Shown in pieces: positions 55,079 through 64,000 of a stretch of DNA of 64,000 nucleotides; position 1 is the first letter of the stretch, and every line of letters begins with the position of its first letter. The notes under the pieces are model-generated. The model had not been told where the DNA came from. It did no database searches and saw only the letters and a list, made by a program, of their open reading frames with translations. Both the position numbers and the translations under genes were made by a program. The DNA lies in NCBI GenBank assembly GCA_965215855.1, contig CBDCER010000003.1, positions 744,001 through 808,000 on the forward strand, in the 5' to 3' direction. Origin of the DNA: J027 sp965215855 (GTDB lineage Bacteria > Chloroflexota > Anaerolineae > Aggregatilineales > J027).

Positions 55079-58000
55079 TTAGCGATTGTTCAGACCCAAC
55101 AATCCTGTTGAGATCTGTGGTGTCTTATTCTTTTCATCTTCGCGTCCAAAGCGGATCACCTCGTTATTTTCGGTGATGGCTTCGACTGCCAGGCCCAGAC
55201 TTTGCAGTTCCTTCACCAACACGCGGAAACTGGCCGGGATGCCGGGTTCATCAATCTGTTCATCTTTCACGATGGCCTCATAGGTCTTCACCCGCCCCTG
55301 CACATCATCCGATTTAACGGTCAACATTTCTTGCAGAGTGTAAGCTGCACCATAGGCTTCCAACGCCCATACTTCCATCTCGCCAAACCGCTGGCCGCCA
55401 AACTGTGCCTTACCACCCAATGGTTGTTGGGTAACGAGACTGTAGGGACCAGTGGAACGGGCGTGAACTTTGTCCTCAACCAGATGGGCCAGTTTCAGCA
55501 TGTGAATTAGTCCCACCGTTACTGGTTGGTCAAATGCTTCGCCAGATTTGCCATCGTAGAGAACATGCTTGCCATACAATGGCACAGGTTTACCAGTTCG
55601 CAGCGAGACGCGATCTGCATAGTCGCGTAAAGCGTCGATATCAACAAGATCATCCGGTAAGATTTCCTCTGTGTGGGCTTCGATCCACAATCGTAAACAG
55701 GCTACTACTGCGTTATGATCGCGCCAACTACGCTCGTCCACACTGAATTCACTGATATTGAATGCAATAATGCTGTCAGCGTTATAACCTTTGCTGTTCA
55801 ACCATTCACGCATGACACTCCGGCGGGCATAGATATGATCTAGCGCCAGTTGCTCTCGATCATAGTCTGGGTGGTCACCCAGCCATTCGTCGATATACAG
55901 GTGGCGAAGTTCGTCATCATTTTCTAGGGTTTCTGGATCAATACCTTCAGCTTCCAACCATTCCCAGGAAAATTGTGTCATGATCTTCCAGGCGTGGTCA
56001 ATGATCCAAGCCCGTCCCAGTTCGGCTTCGATTTCACTTTCTTTTGCACCATCAAACACTGGTGTGATGGCTCTGAAACCCAGGCGATCCGACGCCCAGC
56101 CGAGGTGTGTTTCCAACACCTGACCGACGTTCATACGGCCCGGCACACCTGTTGGATTCAGGATAATTTCGATGGAACGGCCATCTTCTAGGAACGGCAT
56201 ATCTTCAATCGGCACGATCATCGAGATCACGCCTTTGTTGCCATGTCGCCCAGCCATTTTGTCGCCCTGAGTCAATTTGCGCTTCTGGGCTACTGTCACA
56301 CGCACCATGCGTTCCACACCAGCGGGTAAATCGCGGTGTTCTTCGCGATCAAAGACGCGAACATCAATCACCTTACCGCGTTCACCGTGCGGCAGCCGTA
56401 AGGAGGTGTCTTTCACTTCACGTGCCTTCTCGCCAAAGATAGCCCGCAGCAGTTTCTCCTCTGGACTGAGTTCGCGCTCACCTTTGGGAGTAATCTTGCC
56501 AACCAGGATGTCGTTGGGCTTCACGTCGGCCCCGACACGGATGATGCCATATTCATCCAGGTCTTTCACTGCGTCACCGACATTCGGAATGTCGTAGGTG
56601 ATTTCCTCTGGTCCCAGCTTGGTATCACGGGCTTCGACCTCGTGTTTTTCAATATGAATGGAGGTGAAGCGGTCACGTCGCACCAAATCTTCGCTGATGA
56701 CCAGTGCATCTTCGTAGTTGCCACCTTCCCATGACATAAATGCACACAGTACGTTGTGTCCCAATGCCAGATGACCATGGTCGGTGCTGCTGCTATCGGC
56801 AATGACATCCCCTTGGTAGATGACCTGACCTTTTCGCACCACGGGGCGCTGGTCGATGCATGTACTCTGGTTCGAGCGATTGTACTTCCGTAGCCGGTAC
56901 ATGCGGTCACCGTTGCCGTTACGGACGACGATTTGGTCACCAGTCACGCTGATAACCTCGCCATTTTCTTCAGCAATGATGATCTGTCCGGAATCGTAGG
57001 CGGCAGATCGTTCCATACCAGTACTGACAATCGGAATATCCGGCTGCAATAGCGGCACAGCCTGGCGCTGCATGTTCGACCCCATCAAAGCACGGTTAGC
57101 ATCATCATGTTCCAAGAAGGGGATTAGCGATGCTGAAATACCGACAATCTGACGGGGCGCAACATCCATATAGTCAATGCGTCCGATGTTTTCCATCAAG
57201 AACTTTTGTTGATACCGCGCCGACACACGCGTCTCAACGAACTGTCCATGCTCATCAATGGCCGCATTGGCTTGACTGATGCGATACCGATCTTCTTCGT
57301 CTGCCGATAGGTACAACACTTCGCTACTGACGAAGGGGCGCACCGGTACAATTTCAGCTTTGTGTTTCTTCAGTGTTTTCAATACAGCTTTATCAATGGC
57401 TGTATCTGCTTCAATGACGATCTCGCCGTCCTTATCTTCCAGGTCTTCACCCAATTTGCGACCCAGCAGGTTGGGATCATCTATTGGCAGTTCGTGTTTG
57501 ACGAGACGATAGGGTGTTTCAATAAACCCATACCTGTTGACGCGGCCATAGCTTGCCAGACGACCAATCAAACCAATGTTCGGGCCTTCCGGAGTTTCAA
57601 TGGGGCAGATGCGCCCATAGTGACTATGGTGGACATCGCGTACATCGAAGCCTGCGCGTTCACGCCGCAGACCGCCCGGCCCCAGCGCCGAGAGGGTGCG
57701 CTTGTGTGTCAATTCAGCCAGCGGGTTGGTTTGCTCCATAAACTGCGAAAGCTGGCTGCTGCCAAAGAACTCGCGGACCGAGGCGACAATCGGGCGAATG
57801 TTGATGAGTGCCGTAGGTGTCAGGTTGTCGCTTTCCCGAATCGACATGCGCTCTTTCACAACACGTTCCATACGGCGCAAGCCAATGCGGAGTTTGTTCT
57901 GGATCAATTCACCGACGGTCTTAACCCGGCGGTTGCCCAGATGGTCCACATCGTCGGGTTGTTCCACGTTGTTGTTAATGTGGATCATGCGCTCGACCAA

Positions 58001-59002
58001 CTTCACCAGGTCGTATTTGGTGATGGTGCGGCGTGTGCGCGGTAGTACATCATCGAGGCGCAGACGCTGGTTGAGTTTATAGCGGCCTACACGCTCCAGA
58101 TCATAGCGACGTTGATCGAAAAGCTGACTTTCCAGATATTCACGAGCATTATCCAGTGTGGGCGGATCGCCAGGGCGCATACGCTTGTAGAATTCCAGCA
58201 GCGCCATCTCAGCCAGGCTCATTTTGCCCTCTTTGTCCCACTGTGGCTCCTGCTTAATCGTATTGAGGATGTATTCATGGTTGGTGTCCGTATCACTGGC
58301 AGCATAAAGCGCCAGCAATTCCTCGTCAGTTCCTTCTCGGGGAAGTGGCACATCTTTGTTATATGTCATGCCATCATCAACTGCAGCCAGTGCCCGCAAC
58401 AGGATTGTGACGGGTACAGTGCGTTTGCGGTTGAACTTCAGCGTGATATAGTCACTTTTGCGCGTTTCGAATTCCATCCACGCGCCGCGATCCGGAATCA
58501 TCTTGGCTGTGGCGAGGCGGCGGCCCGTTGTGCGGTCTTCGGTGACAGCAAAATAGACCCCCGGCGAACGGATAAGCTGGCTGACGACAACACGTTCCGT
58601 ACCATTGATGATGAACGTGCCATTTTCAGTCATCAGCGGGAAGTTGCCGAGGAAAATGTCGGAAATCACCACATGGTCGCCAGCCTCATGGTTTACCAGG
58701 GCCACACGCACATACAAAGGAGCGGCATAGTCAATATCGCGTTCCAGGCATGTTTCCTCGTCATATTTAGGATCTTCGAACCAATACTTCAGATCGAATT
58801 CCTGGCTTTCGGCACTTTTGCCGGGTAGATAGAGCTTCAAGTTGCCGTTGAAACTTTCGATTGGGCTGATCTCGTCGAAAAGCTCGGCCATCCCCTCCTC
58901 TAAGAATCGCTGAAACGATTCAATCTGGATTTCGATGAGGTTTGGCAGGCTTTGAATATCCCGCGTGCGAGCATAGCTTTTCTCTTCAACCAGGCGCTGC
59001 AT
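55079..59002 (-). CDS. rpoB: DNA-directed RNA polymerase subunit beta
   Basis: The 1307-aa protein forms, with beta', the RNA polymerase active-site cleft and carries the rifampicin pocket. Landmarks in order: SLPNLIEIQIESFQRFLEEG (N-terminus), VSQLIRSPGVYF, GSSQLSQFMEQTNPLAELTH with KRTLSALGPGGLRRERAGFD (Rif region), ICPIETPEGPNIGLI, SLIPFLEHDDANRALMGSNM, KLTQGDKMAGRHGNKGVISM, LNPTGVPGRMNVGQVLETHL, and QPLGGKAQFGGQRFGEMEVW near the C-terminus. Length is normal. The start is supported by AAGGAG 5 bases before the ATG. rpoC, nearly always next, is absent; a terminator and the LysM gene follow instead. Confidence 0.97.
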   Translation of the reverse strand: MQRLVEEKSYARTRDIQSLPNLIEIQIESFQRFLEEGMAELFDEISPIESFNGNLKLYLPGKSAESQEFDLKYWFEDPKYDEETCLERDIDYAAPLYVRVALVNHEAGDHVVISDIFLGNFPLMTENGTFIINGTERVVVSQLIRSPGVYFAVTEDRTTGRRLATAKMIPDRGAWMEFETRKSDYITLKFNRKRTVPVTILLRALAAVDDGMTYNKDVPLPREGTDEELLALYAASDTDTNHEYILNTIKQEPQWDKEGKMSLAEMALLEFYKRMRPGDPPTLDNAREYLESQLFDQRRYDLERVGRYKLNQRLRLDDVLPRTRRTITKYDLVKLVERMIHINNNVEQPDDVDHLGNRRVKTVGELIQNKLRIGLRRMERVVKERMSIRESDNLTPTALINIRPIVASVREFFGSSQLSQFMEQTNPLAELTHKRTLSALGPGGLRRERAGFDVRDVHHSHYGRICPIETPEGPNIGLIGRLASYGRVNRYGFIETPYRLVKHELPIDDPNLLGRKLGEDLEDKDGEIVIEADTAIDKAVLKTLKKHKAEIVPVRPFVSSEVLYLSADEEDRYRISQANAAIDEHGQFVETRVSARYQQKFLMENIGRIDYMDVAPRQIVGISASLIPFLEHDDANRALMGSNMQRQAVPLLQPDIPIVSTGMERSAAYDSGQIIIAEENGEVISVTGDQIVVRNGNGDRMYRLRKYNRSNQSTCIDQRPVVRKGQVIYQGDVIADSSSTDHGHLALGHNVLCAFMSWEGGNYEDALVISEDLVRRDRFTSIHIEKHEVEARDTKLGPEEITYDIPNVGDAVKDLDEYGIIRVGADVKPNDILVGKITPKGERELSPEEKLLRAIFGEKAREVKDTSLRLPHGERGKVIDVRVFDREEHRDLPAGVERMVRVTVAQKRKLTQGDKMAGRHGNKGVISMIVPIEDMPFLEDGRSIEIILNPTGVPGRMNVGQVLETHLGWASDRLGFRAITPVFDGAKESEIEAELGRAWIIDHAWKIMTQFSWEWLEAEGIDPETLENDDELRHLYIDEWLGDHPDYDREQLALDHIYARRSVMREWLNSKGYNADSIIAFNISEFSVDERSWRDHNAVVACLRLWIEAHTEEILPDDLVDIDALRDYADRVSLRTGKPVPLYGKHVLYDGKSGEAFDQPVTVGLIHMLKLAHLVEDKVHARSTGPYSLVTQQPLGGKAQFGGQRFGEMEVWALEAYGAAYTLQEMLTVKSDDVQGRVKTYEAIVKDEQIDEPGIPASFRVLVKELQSLGLAVEAITENNEVIRFGREDEKNKTPQISTGLLGLNNR

Positions 59003-59108
59003 ATGTACTCCTTGCGGATATACTTAGTGGATTGGCGTGGATTGTTTTGAAATAGGGTTAATCAAATCAGCTTTACTTGCAAGTTAAATGAGGTCATGCA
59101 AATTTCAA

Positions 59109-59137
59109 ATTATAATAGGCAATTGATATAGAGTCAA
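59109..59137 (-). promoter_or_regulatory. Sigma70-type promoter of rpoB
   Basis: On the minus strand TTGACT (-35, 59132-59137) and TATAAT (-10, 59109-59114) are separated by exactly 17 bp. The start site would be near 59102, giving an mRNA leader of about 100 bases before the rpoB ATG at 59002. Confidence 0.8.
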
Positions 59138-59227
59138 TAGTGTGACTTTACCCTGGTCGGGTTAAGGCAATGCTGTGACAATCTGTGGCATTTAGCCTGG
59201 GACTATGATTATTTTGAGAGAAATCTG

Positions 59228-60517
59228 ATGTCAGTTAACCCACAATATGCAGTTTCCGACCAATCTTTAATTCGTGTCTCGAATTACCCGACTGAGATGC
59301 GATCCATTCCAACCTCGCGCATGTTCGTTATCAAGCAGGCACTCAAGACCTACATTGATAATGTGGGTGGCGAGACGTATGACGCGTCACAAGGGGACGG
59401 GGGCAAGAGCCTGAGCGGTGTGCCCACTGCAATCCTGGAACAGGCCTTTCAATTGCAGTGTGAAGTTGGCACCGGCTACGATACCCCGGCTGGTCATCCT
59501 CGTTTCCGGCAAGCAGTGGCTGAATCGTACTGGCAATTTGACGCCACCAATGATTATGGGCCGAATAATGTCTTGGCGGGGCAAGGGGGCCGCGATGTGC
59601 TGATGAAAGCCTATAATACCATGCTACATCTGGGCCATCGGCAAGTAGGTGATGCCCTCATCACATCTACTGTACCCTGGGTTAGCTATAATTGGGGACC
59701 GTATGCCGCTGGTTTGAATGTCCTTCGGGCGGCGGGAGACCCTGAACAGGCATGGGCTTATACTGAAAACGCGCTGGAAGAAACAGTGGCGTTTGCCAAG
59801 AAAACGGGCCGCAATGCCGCCGGTATTATCATTACTTCGCCGGATAATCCCACCGGGCGCACCATGTCCCTCGAACGTCAGATCGTGCTGGCGCAGAAAG
59901 CCCTGAGCCTAGATGTAGCGTTTGTGTTGTTCGATTGGATTTATCATTGGGTGACAGAAGACCAGCCGCATGATATTAATGTGGTTCTCAACGCCTTTTC
60001 GCCCGAAGACCGTGCCCGCCTGATGTTCATGGATGGTTTGACCAAATCGCTGGGCGGCTCCAACGTCCGCAACGCCCATTTGGTTGCCTCCGAAAAGGTC
60101 ATCAAGCACATTTCCAGCCAGGCTTCGCATGGTGTCATCCCCAGCTTTTACAGCCAGGCCGTCGCTATTACGGCCTATGAGATGGGTTATGGTGACGCGG
60201 CTGCACCGATCATTGAGCCAACTAATGCCAGTCGCCAGGTGCTACACAGCTTCTTGCAAGACAAGGGCTACGAATTCATCATGGGCGATGGCTATTATGC
60301 GTTCATCAATGTCGAGCAGTGGGTGAAAGCACAGAACTTTGAAGATACAGTCGATCTCGGCCAGATGTTGGCTGAAGAACATGGTATTGCGGTTGTGCCA
60401 GGGCGATTCTTCTCGCCTGCCGGTAAATACTGGTTCCGCTTCTCATACGCCCTGCCACCGGAACGCACCGCAGCGGCGGTCAATCGTTTCCACGAGGCGC
60501 TCAGTAGCCTGACCTGA
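59228..60517 (+). CDS. PLP-dependent aminotransferase (class I/II fold)
   Basis: The 429-aa protein has the aminotransferase fold type I order: the N-terminal substrate-cleft part (YDASQGDGGKSLSGVPTAIL, GYDTPAGHPRFRQAVAESYW), the PLP phosphate loop AGQGGRDVLMKAYN, the Asp-region IIITSPDNPTGRTMSLERQI with Asn-Pro-x-Gly, FVLFDWIYHWV (Asp binding the pyridine N) and the Schiff-base Lys in FMDGLTKSLGGSNVRNAHLV. An Arg near the C-terminus (YWFRFSYALP) would bind the substrate carboxylate. Substrate is unknown. It is divergent from rpoB and 91 bp before the radical SAM gene. The start at 59228 is preceded by GAGAGAAATCTG. Confidence 0.85.
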   Translation: MSVNPQYAVSDQSLIRVSNYPTEMRSIPTSRMFVIKQALKTYIDNVGGETYDASQGDGGKSLSGVPTAILEQAFQLQCEVGTGYDTPAGHPRFRQAVAESYWQFDATNDYGPNNVLAGQGGRDVLMKAYNTMLHLGHRQVGDALITSTVPWVSYNWGPYAAGLNVLRAAGDPEQAWAYTENALEETVAFAKKTGRNAAGIIITSPDNPTGRTMSLERQIVLAQKALSLDVAFVLFDWIYHWVTEDQPHDINVVLNAFSPEDRARLMFMDGLTKSLGGSNVRNAHLVASEKVIKHISSQASHGVIPSFYSQAVAITAYEMGYGDAAAPIIEPTNASRQVLHSFLQDKGYEFIMGDGYYAFINVEQWVKAQNFEDTVDLGQMLAEEHGIAVVPGRFFSPAGKYWFRFSYALPPERTAAAVNRFHEALSSLT

Positions 60518-60608
60518 TAATTGCACGGGGCGGCGATGCTTATTGTTGTCCCGTTCCCCATCATTTTCTTGTATCATTGAACATAAAGTCAATGAACACA
60601 GGAATTCC

Positions 60609-61655
60609 ATGCAACCTGACCTGCTCGCCGCCTATATACATTTTCTGCCGCCGCCCTTACGTGCAATTTCTTGGCGAATCCATCCGCTAGATGGTAAGTT
60701 GCTGCTTTTTGATCGTGAGACTGGCCTGAATATTCTGCTGGATGGTGATGAAACACGTCATTTGCAGCGTATTGCGCCACGCACGCTGTTGATTGCGGTC
60801 ACCAATGCCTGCAACTTGACGTGTGGTTTCTGCTACCGTGATCTCCAGTCGCGTAGCTTGTGGCAATATGATTCCTTGCTCGAGTTTTGCCAGCAGGCTG
60901 ATGAATGGGGTGTATTGGAGGTTGCATTTGGTGGTGGCGAGCCATTGTTGTTTCCACGCTGGGCTGAATTCATCAACGAACTGTATGCCACGACGCGGCT
61001 ATCCATCAACTTCACCACCAACGGCACACTGCTCGACGAGCAATTCTTGAATCGCATTGCTGGCAAATACGGCCAGATTCGCGTGTCGCTTTATGAGGAT
61101 AACAACTGGCACGATACCGTGAAATTGTTGTCTGACCATAACACTCGGTTTGGTGTTAACTGGCTTATCACACCTGCTGAAATACCAACTCTGGAAGCAC
61201 GATTTATGGAATTATTGATGTTGGGCGTCCGCGATTTGTTGCTCATTAGCTATAAAGGCAATGACGTGCCACGCCACATGACTCTGTACCAGCAATTGGG
61301 CGATTTCGTCAACAAGATGCACCAGCAATTCGGCCAATTGGTTACGCTCAAGCTGGATGCGTGCTGGGGCGACACCATGCCACAGATTCCACGCTTATTT
61401 GTGGAGGACGACTGCAATGCGGGCGATGCGTATTTGTCGATCACCAGCGATAAACGTGTCAAACCCTGCTCGTTTCACCATCTTGGTATGCCGTTTGAGA
61501 CACTGGACGACGTGAGGAATATCTGGCAACGAATTCGTATATCCAGGCAGGCGGCGCAAATAGCCGGATGTGCCCGTTTACCACAACGCGGAGTGAAAGG
61601 AGATAACCATGCGCTTATTGATCTGGCATCAATTCGCCAGCAACCACAGCAATGA
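60609..61655 (+). CDS. Radical SAM protein with SPASM-like C-terminus
   Basis: The ATG at 60609 (MQPDLLAAYIHFLPPPLRAI) was chosen over the longer frame from 60543 because the codons before it lack conserved features. The Fe-S motif is TNACNLTCGFCYRDL (Cys-x3-Cys-x2-Cys), then FGGGEPLLFP (SAM-binding GGE) and INFTTNGTLLDEQFL. C-terminal Cys residues (DDCNAGDAYLSITSDKRVKP, then CSFHH and AGCARLPQ) suggest an auxiliary cluster as in SPASM enzymes, which modify peptides or proteins. The 348-aa length fits. The last 47 bases overlap the following paralogue gene, whose AAAGGAG site lies inside this gene, so the products are probably coupled. Substrate is unknown. Confidence 0.8.
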   Translation: MQPDLLAAYIHFLPPPLRAISWRIHPLDGKLLLFDRETGLNILLDGDETRHLQRIAPRTLLIAVTNACNLTCGFCYRDLQSRSLWQYDSLLEFCQQADEWGVLEVAFGGGEPLLFPRWAEFINELYATTRLSINFTTNGTLLDEQFLNRIAGKYGQIRVSLYEDNNWHDTVKLLSDHNTRFGVNWLITPAEIPTLEARFMELLMLGVRDLLLISYKGNDVPRHMTLYQQLGDFVNKMHQQFGQLVTLKLDACWGDTMPQIPRLFVEDDCNAGDAYLSITSDKRVKPCSFHHLGMPFETLDDVRNIWQRIRISRQAAQIAGCARLPQRGVKGDNHALIDLASIRQQPQQ

Positions 61656-62529
61656 CTATGCTATTGTGGGCAAGTTTGAGACTGTCGAGGCTGCTCAACA
61701 CGCATATGATGAGATGCACCATATTCTGAAGACTATTGCAGATTGGTGCAAAGCGTATCGAGACCAATCAGGGTGGCATTGGACAAGTTATGATTTGACA
61801 CCATCTGAAATGGCTTTTGCGGAACAGTACGGTGTGAAATGGATGATTACGCTTGATACTCTCAAGTATGGTCCGGCAATCCTCTCAGAAATGATTAGCT
61901 GCCAGGATTCGCATGTACTCATTGCCCATCCGCCGCATAGTGAGCAAACCAGATCAAAATTTGAACCACTTGCCGCTATTTTGGAGCAAAAAGGAGCGCA
62001 GGTTCTTGCCGAAGCTGAATATCTTCCGCAGGATTTGGAAGTAACTGTAATCTGCCATGCTCCGAGTGATGCCGTTGCTCAGAGGATTGCTCAGGAAGCA
62101 CAAGCGTATTTTCAGTCTAGAGATTGCAGGCATCCTCGTGGAGGAGCTGTTCCGGAGCCGTGGAGTGAATACAGAGAGGGCAAGCGCCACCCTCTGGCTG
62201 ATGAGATTACGCAGTTGTGGGAAATGCGTAAGTCGTATGTAGTCGTTAATCAGACAATTGATGATCTCTACTCCCCGATAGAGGCGAGGATGTTCAAATC
62301 TTTGCGACCTGGTTTTTGGGGTGGGCCATGCGTGGATGCCTGGGGACCATCGGATGACGATGAAAAACTCATAGAGAATGTATTTCTAGATGGCTTGTCC
62401 TTACGGTTTGAAGATATTATGTTCGGTGAGTGTATTGTGCGTGGGTTGCCTGCCATGATTGCCTGGCTGAAAGATCAAGGTTGCACTGACATCAAGTACA
62501 CGATAGTAGAAGATCATTGGGATGAATGA
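61609..62529 (+). CDS. Radical SAM-associated protein of unknown family, paralogue 1
   Basis: The 306-aa protein starts MRLLIWHQFASNHSNDYAIV with an AAAGGAG site 6 bases upstream. It shares with the next gene an N-terminal block WHQFASNHSN, then IVGKFETVEAAQHAYDEM, and a C-terminal block IVRGLPAMIAWLKDQGCTDI followed by YTIVEDHW. Between them lies a variable region of about 180 residues with VLIAHPPHSEQT and FGECIVRGLP. The N-terminal block looks like a ferredoxin-like alpha/beta unit (beta-strand, helix). It is not a recognised enzyme. Translation overlap with the radical SAM gene suggests it is that enzyme's substrate, partner or effector. Confidence 0.7.
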   Translation: MRLLIWHQFASNHSNDYAIVGKFETVEAAQHAYDEMHHILKTIADWCKAYRDQSGWHWTSYDLTPSEMAFAEQYGVKWMITLDTLKYGPAILSEMISCQDSHVLIAHPPHSEQTRSKFEPLAAILEQKGAQVLAEAEYLPQDLEVTVICHAPSDAVAQRIAQEAQAYFQSRDCRHPRGGAVPEPWSEYREGKRHPLADEITQLWEMRKSYVVVNQTIDDLYSPIEARMFKSLRPGFWGGPCVDAWGPSDDDEKLIENVFLDGLSLRFEDIMFGECIVRGLPAMIAWLKDQGCTDIKYTIVEDHWDE

Positions 62530-62532
62530 ACG

Positions 62533-63516
62533 ATGATGCGTATATCCATCTGGCATCAATTTGCCAGCAACCACAGTAATGAGTTCAGCATCGTCGGCAC
62601 ATTTGAGACTGTTGAGGCAGCCCAAAAAGCATATGCCGAATTGCGCGAGATGTTGCGGGAAATAGCCGAATGGTATCACTATAACCCGCTGGACTATGAT
62701 TTATTGTCGCCAGCCGAGGAACACTTTGCACAGCATTTTGGCGTGGAGTGGTTGTCTCCATTAGACTGTTTCGATAGATCTGATCCAGATGCTTATGTTG
62801 ACATGATTTATTGTTTGGACACGCACATCTTGATTGCCAGTCCTTTTCAGCCACATAGCACTGGAAAACCATTGGCGGACATCATGGCAAAATTGGGCGG
62901 GCAGGTCATCGCTGATCTGGGTGATTTTAGCCTTACAGGTATAGATGTAACTTTGCAGTGCCTTGCTCCGGATGAAACGATTGCCCAGGAAATCTATGAA
63001 CAGGTCGTGGAATACTTCCGCTATCTGAGGGGAATAAGTAAAATTCCTCCCTGGATTGGTTATGGGGAAAATGGGCGCGACCCGCGTACTGATGCCTATA
63101 TTCAGGCAAAACAAAAGGTCAATGCCCGATGGCAAGCCGAAAGCCAATTTGCTGCTGAAAATAGGAATTTAAGGCTCAAGATAGAGAAGGCATACCAGCA
63201 AGGCCAGCAAGAGCTATTTTCGCGGTTGCAGACCGAATACAATGAATTAGAGAAACAGGTGCGTAGTAATTTGCCGGAAGTGAACAGTGCGGAGTGGAAG
63301 CTGATTATGGCGATGCCCGACAATGTAGGTGCATTTGGCCGTTGGGATGAATCAGAAATGAATCCAAAAGAACTACAGCGAAGAGGCCGCCAGTTATCCC
63401 TTGGGCATATCTGCTTTGTGACAAGTATTGTCAGAGGATTGCCAGCGATTCTAGCATGGCTGAAAGATTTGGGTTGTACCGAAATCCAGTACACCATCGC
63501 AGAATATAAGTGGTAA
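62533..63516 (+). CDS. Radical SAM-associated protein of unknown family, paralogue 2
   Basis: The 327-aa protein starts MMRISIWHQFASNHSNEFSI 3 bases after the stop of paralogue 1. It repeats the N-terminal block (WHQFASNHSN, IVGTFETVEAAQKAYAEL) and the C-terminal block (IVRGLPAILAWLKDLGCTEI, then YTIAEYKW). The middle is different: a long charged helical stretch (QKVNARWQAESQFAAENRNL, RLKIEKAYQQGQQELFSRLQ, TEYNELEKQVRSN) predicts a coiled coil absent from paralogue 1. So the two share conserved ends with a diversified middle. Function is unknown. Confidence 0.7.
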   Translation: MMRISIWHQFASNHSNEFSIVGTFETVEAAQKAYAELREMLREIAEWYHYNPLDYDLLSPAEEHFAQHFGVEWLSPLDCFDRSDPDAYVDMIYCLDTHILIASPFQPHSTGKPLADIMAKLGGQVIADLGDFSLTGIDVTLQCLAPDETIAQEIYEQVVEYFRYLRGISKIPPWIGYGENGRDPRTDAYIQAKQKVNARWQAESQFAAENRNLRLKIEKAYQQGQQELFSRLQTEYNELEKQVRSNLPEVNSAEWKLIMAMPDNVGAFGRWDESEMNPKELQRRGRQLSLGHICFVTSIVRGLPAILAWLKDLGCTEIQYTIAEYKW

Positions 63517-63537
63517 TCTGTTCTGGATTGGTTGTGG

Positions 63538-64000
63538 TCAGTCGTCGTCTGGTTCTGGAGGTTCGTCTTCATCAGGCTCCGCTCGTCGTGTGCGGGCCAC
63601 CAACACCCCAAACCAGATACCTGATAGCACAGTCAACACGGCCACAATCCGCTGGAAAGCTTTGAAATAACCCACTGGCGATTCCAGGCGATCCAGAAAT
63701 TCGGCATGTGTTTCACCTGTGATTCCTGTGACTTCAGCCACCACCACATCGCCATCCATGCGTTGTACCTCGCCCGATACCATACCTGTATCCAGTCGCC
63801 GGAAGCCCACGCGGTTGTTGTCGCCATTCCGCACACTGGCTGGTTCCTCCTCGATCACCACGCCTTCAGGATCAACCAGCAGGCGCACATCACCATCTTC
63901 TAATGTCAAATTTAGGTCGGGAAACACTTTGGCATCGGCCTGTTCTGGCGTGGGTTTTTGTCCATTGGCAGGTACTTCCCAGAAGACGATCATCTCTGGA
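63538..64000 (-). CDS. C-terminal part of a membrane-anchored protein (gene cut by window edge)
   Basis: The frame is open to the window end (the ATG at 63993 is preceded by in-frame codons), so the start is outside. The visible ~154 residues contain a beta-rich extracytoplasmic-looking part (DVRLLVDPEGVVIEEEPASV, RMDGDVVVAEVTGITGETHA) and a single membrane helix near the end (FQRIVAVLTVLSGIWFGVLV), then an acidic tail ending PDEDEPPEPDDD. This is a C-tail-anchored layout. I do not recognise the family. It is convergent with paralogue 2. Confidence 0.6.
   Translation of the reverse strand, partial: PEMIVFWEVPANGQKPTPEQADAKVFPDLNLTLEDGDVRLLVDPEGVVIEEEPASVRNGDNNRVGFRRLDTGMVSGEVQRMDGDVVVAEVTGITGETHAEFLDRLESPVGYFKAFQRIVAVLTVLSGIWFGVLVARTRRAEPDEDEPPEPDDD

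Noticed and set aside
57362..58828. Plus-strand ORFs of over 220 aa inside rpoB
   Set aside because: Antisense to a highly conserved gene, with no start signals.

Overview
The window looks like a chromosomal segment of a free-living bacterium, most likely a member of the Chloroflexota (Anaerolineae-like). This rests on gene style only: a very large Sec-secreted YD-repeat protein with PMP-type beta-helix, CARDB, FG-GAP and PKD-type modules, a secreted LysM protein, and a very dense, varied IS load at about 50% GC. No 16S rRNA gene is present to confirm it. Housekeeping DNA lies at both edges: a membrane glycosyltransferase-like C-terminus and a lipoprotein on the left, and tRNA-Glu, a YgjP-type metallopeptidase, a LysM protein, rpoB, an aminotransferase and a radical SAM cluster on the right.

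1.6-36.2 kb is an Rhs polymorphic-toxin locus read on the minus strand. It starts with one intact giant (RHS-G, 3809 aa, 36211 down to 24782) tipped with a guanyl-specific RNase domain and followed by a barstar-like immunity gene. Downstream comes an array of displaced Rhs 3' ends, each keeping some conserved YD core plus a different toxin tip and its own immunity gene. RHS-F carries an RNase tip with barstar. RHS-E carries an unknown tip and a 117-aa immunity protein. RHS-D carries a deaminase-like tip and a SUKH-3 protein. RHS-D' is truncated. RHS-C has a membrane-type tip and a membrane protein. RHS-B has an HNH/EndoVII-like tip and a SUKH protein. RHS-A is a near-identical partial copy of RHS-G. 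Five IS elements (IS630, IS3, IS110 twice, IS5) sit in or beside Rhs coding DNA. In three cases (IS3, IS5, IS110-2) removing the element restores a continuous Rhs reading frame, which shows which ORF fragments are toxin tails. No immunity gene in the array is interrupted.

36.5-52.9 kb is a decayed mobile island. It has a small minus-strand operon of unrecognised proteins split by an IS5 element, a BrnT/BrnA-type toxin-antitoxin pair, a frameshifted BTAD-type regulator, a VirD4/TraG-like ATPase, a replication-relaxation protein, a second IS3 copy, and a large serine recombinase. The recombinase gene is cut three ways: by a DDE-type IS, by an ISL3 nested in that IS, and by a group II intron sitting 14 bases before its stop codon, next to tRNA-Glu(CUC). 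Taking the insertions out at their exact boundaries gives one 565-codon ORF.

52.9-64 kb is ordinary chromosome with two points of interest. rpoB stands alone, with its own consensus promoter and terminator and no rpoC behind it. A radical SAM gene overlaps two tandem paralogues of an unrecognised family and may form an undescribed modification system.
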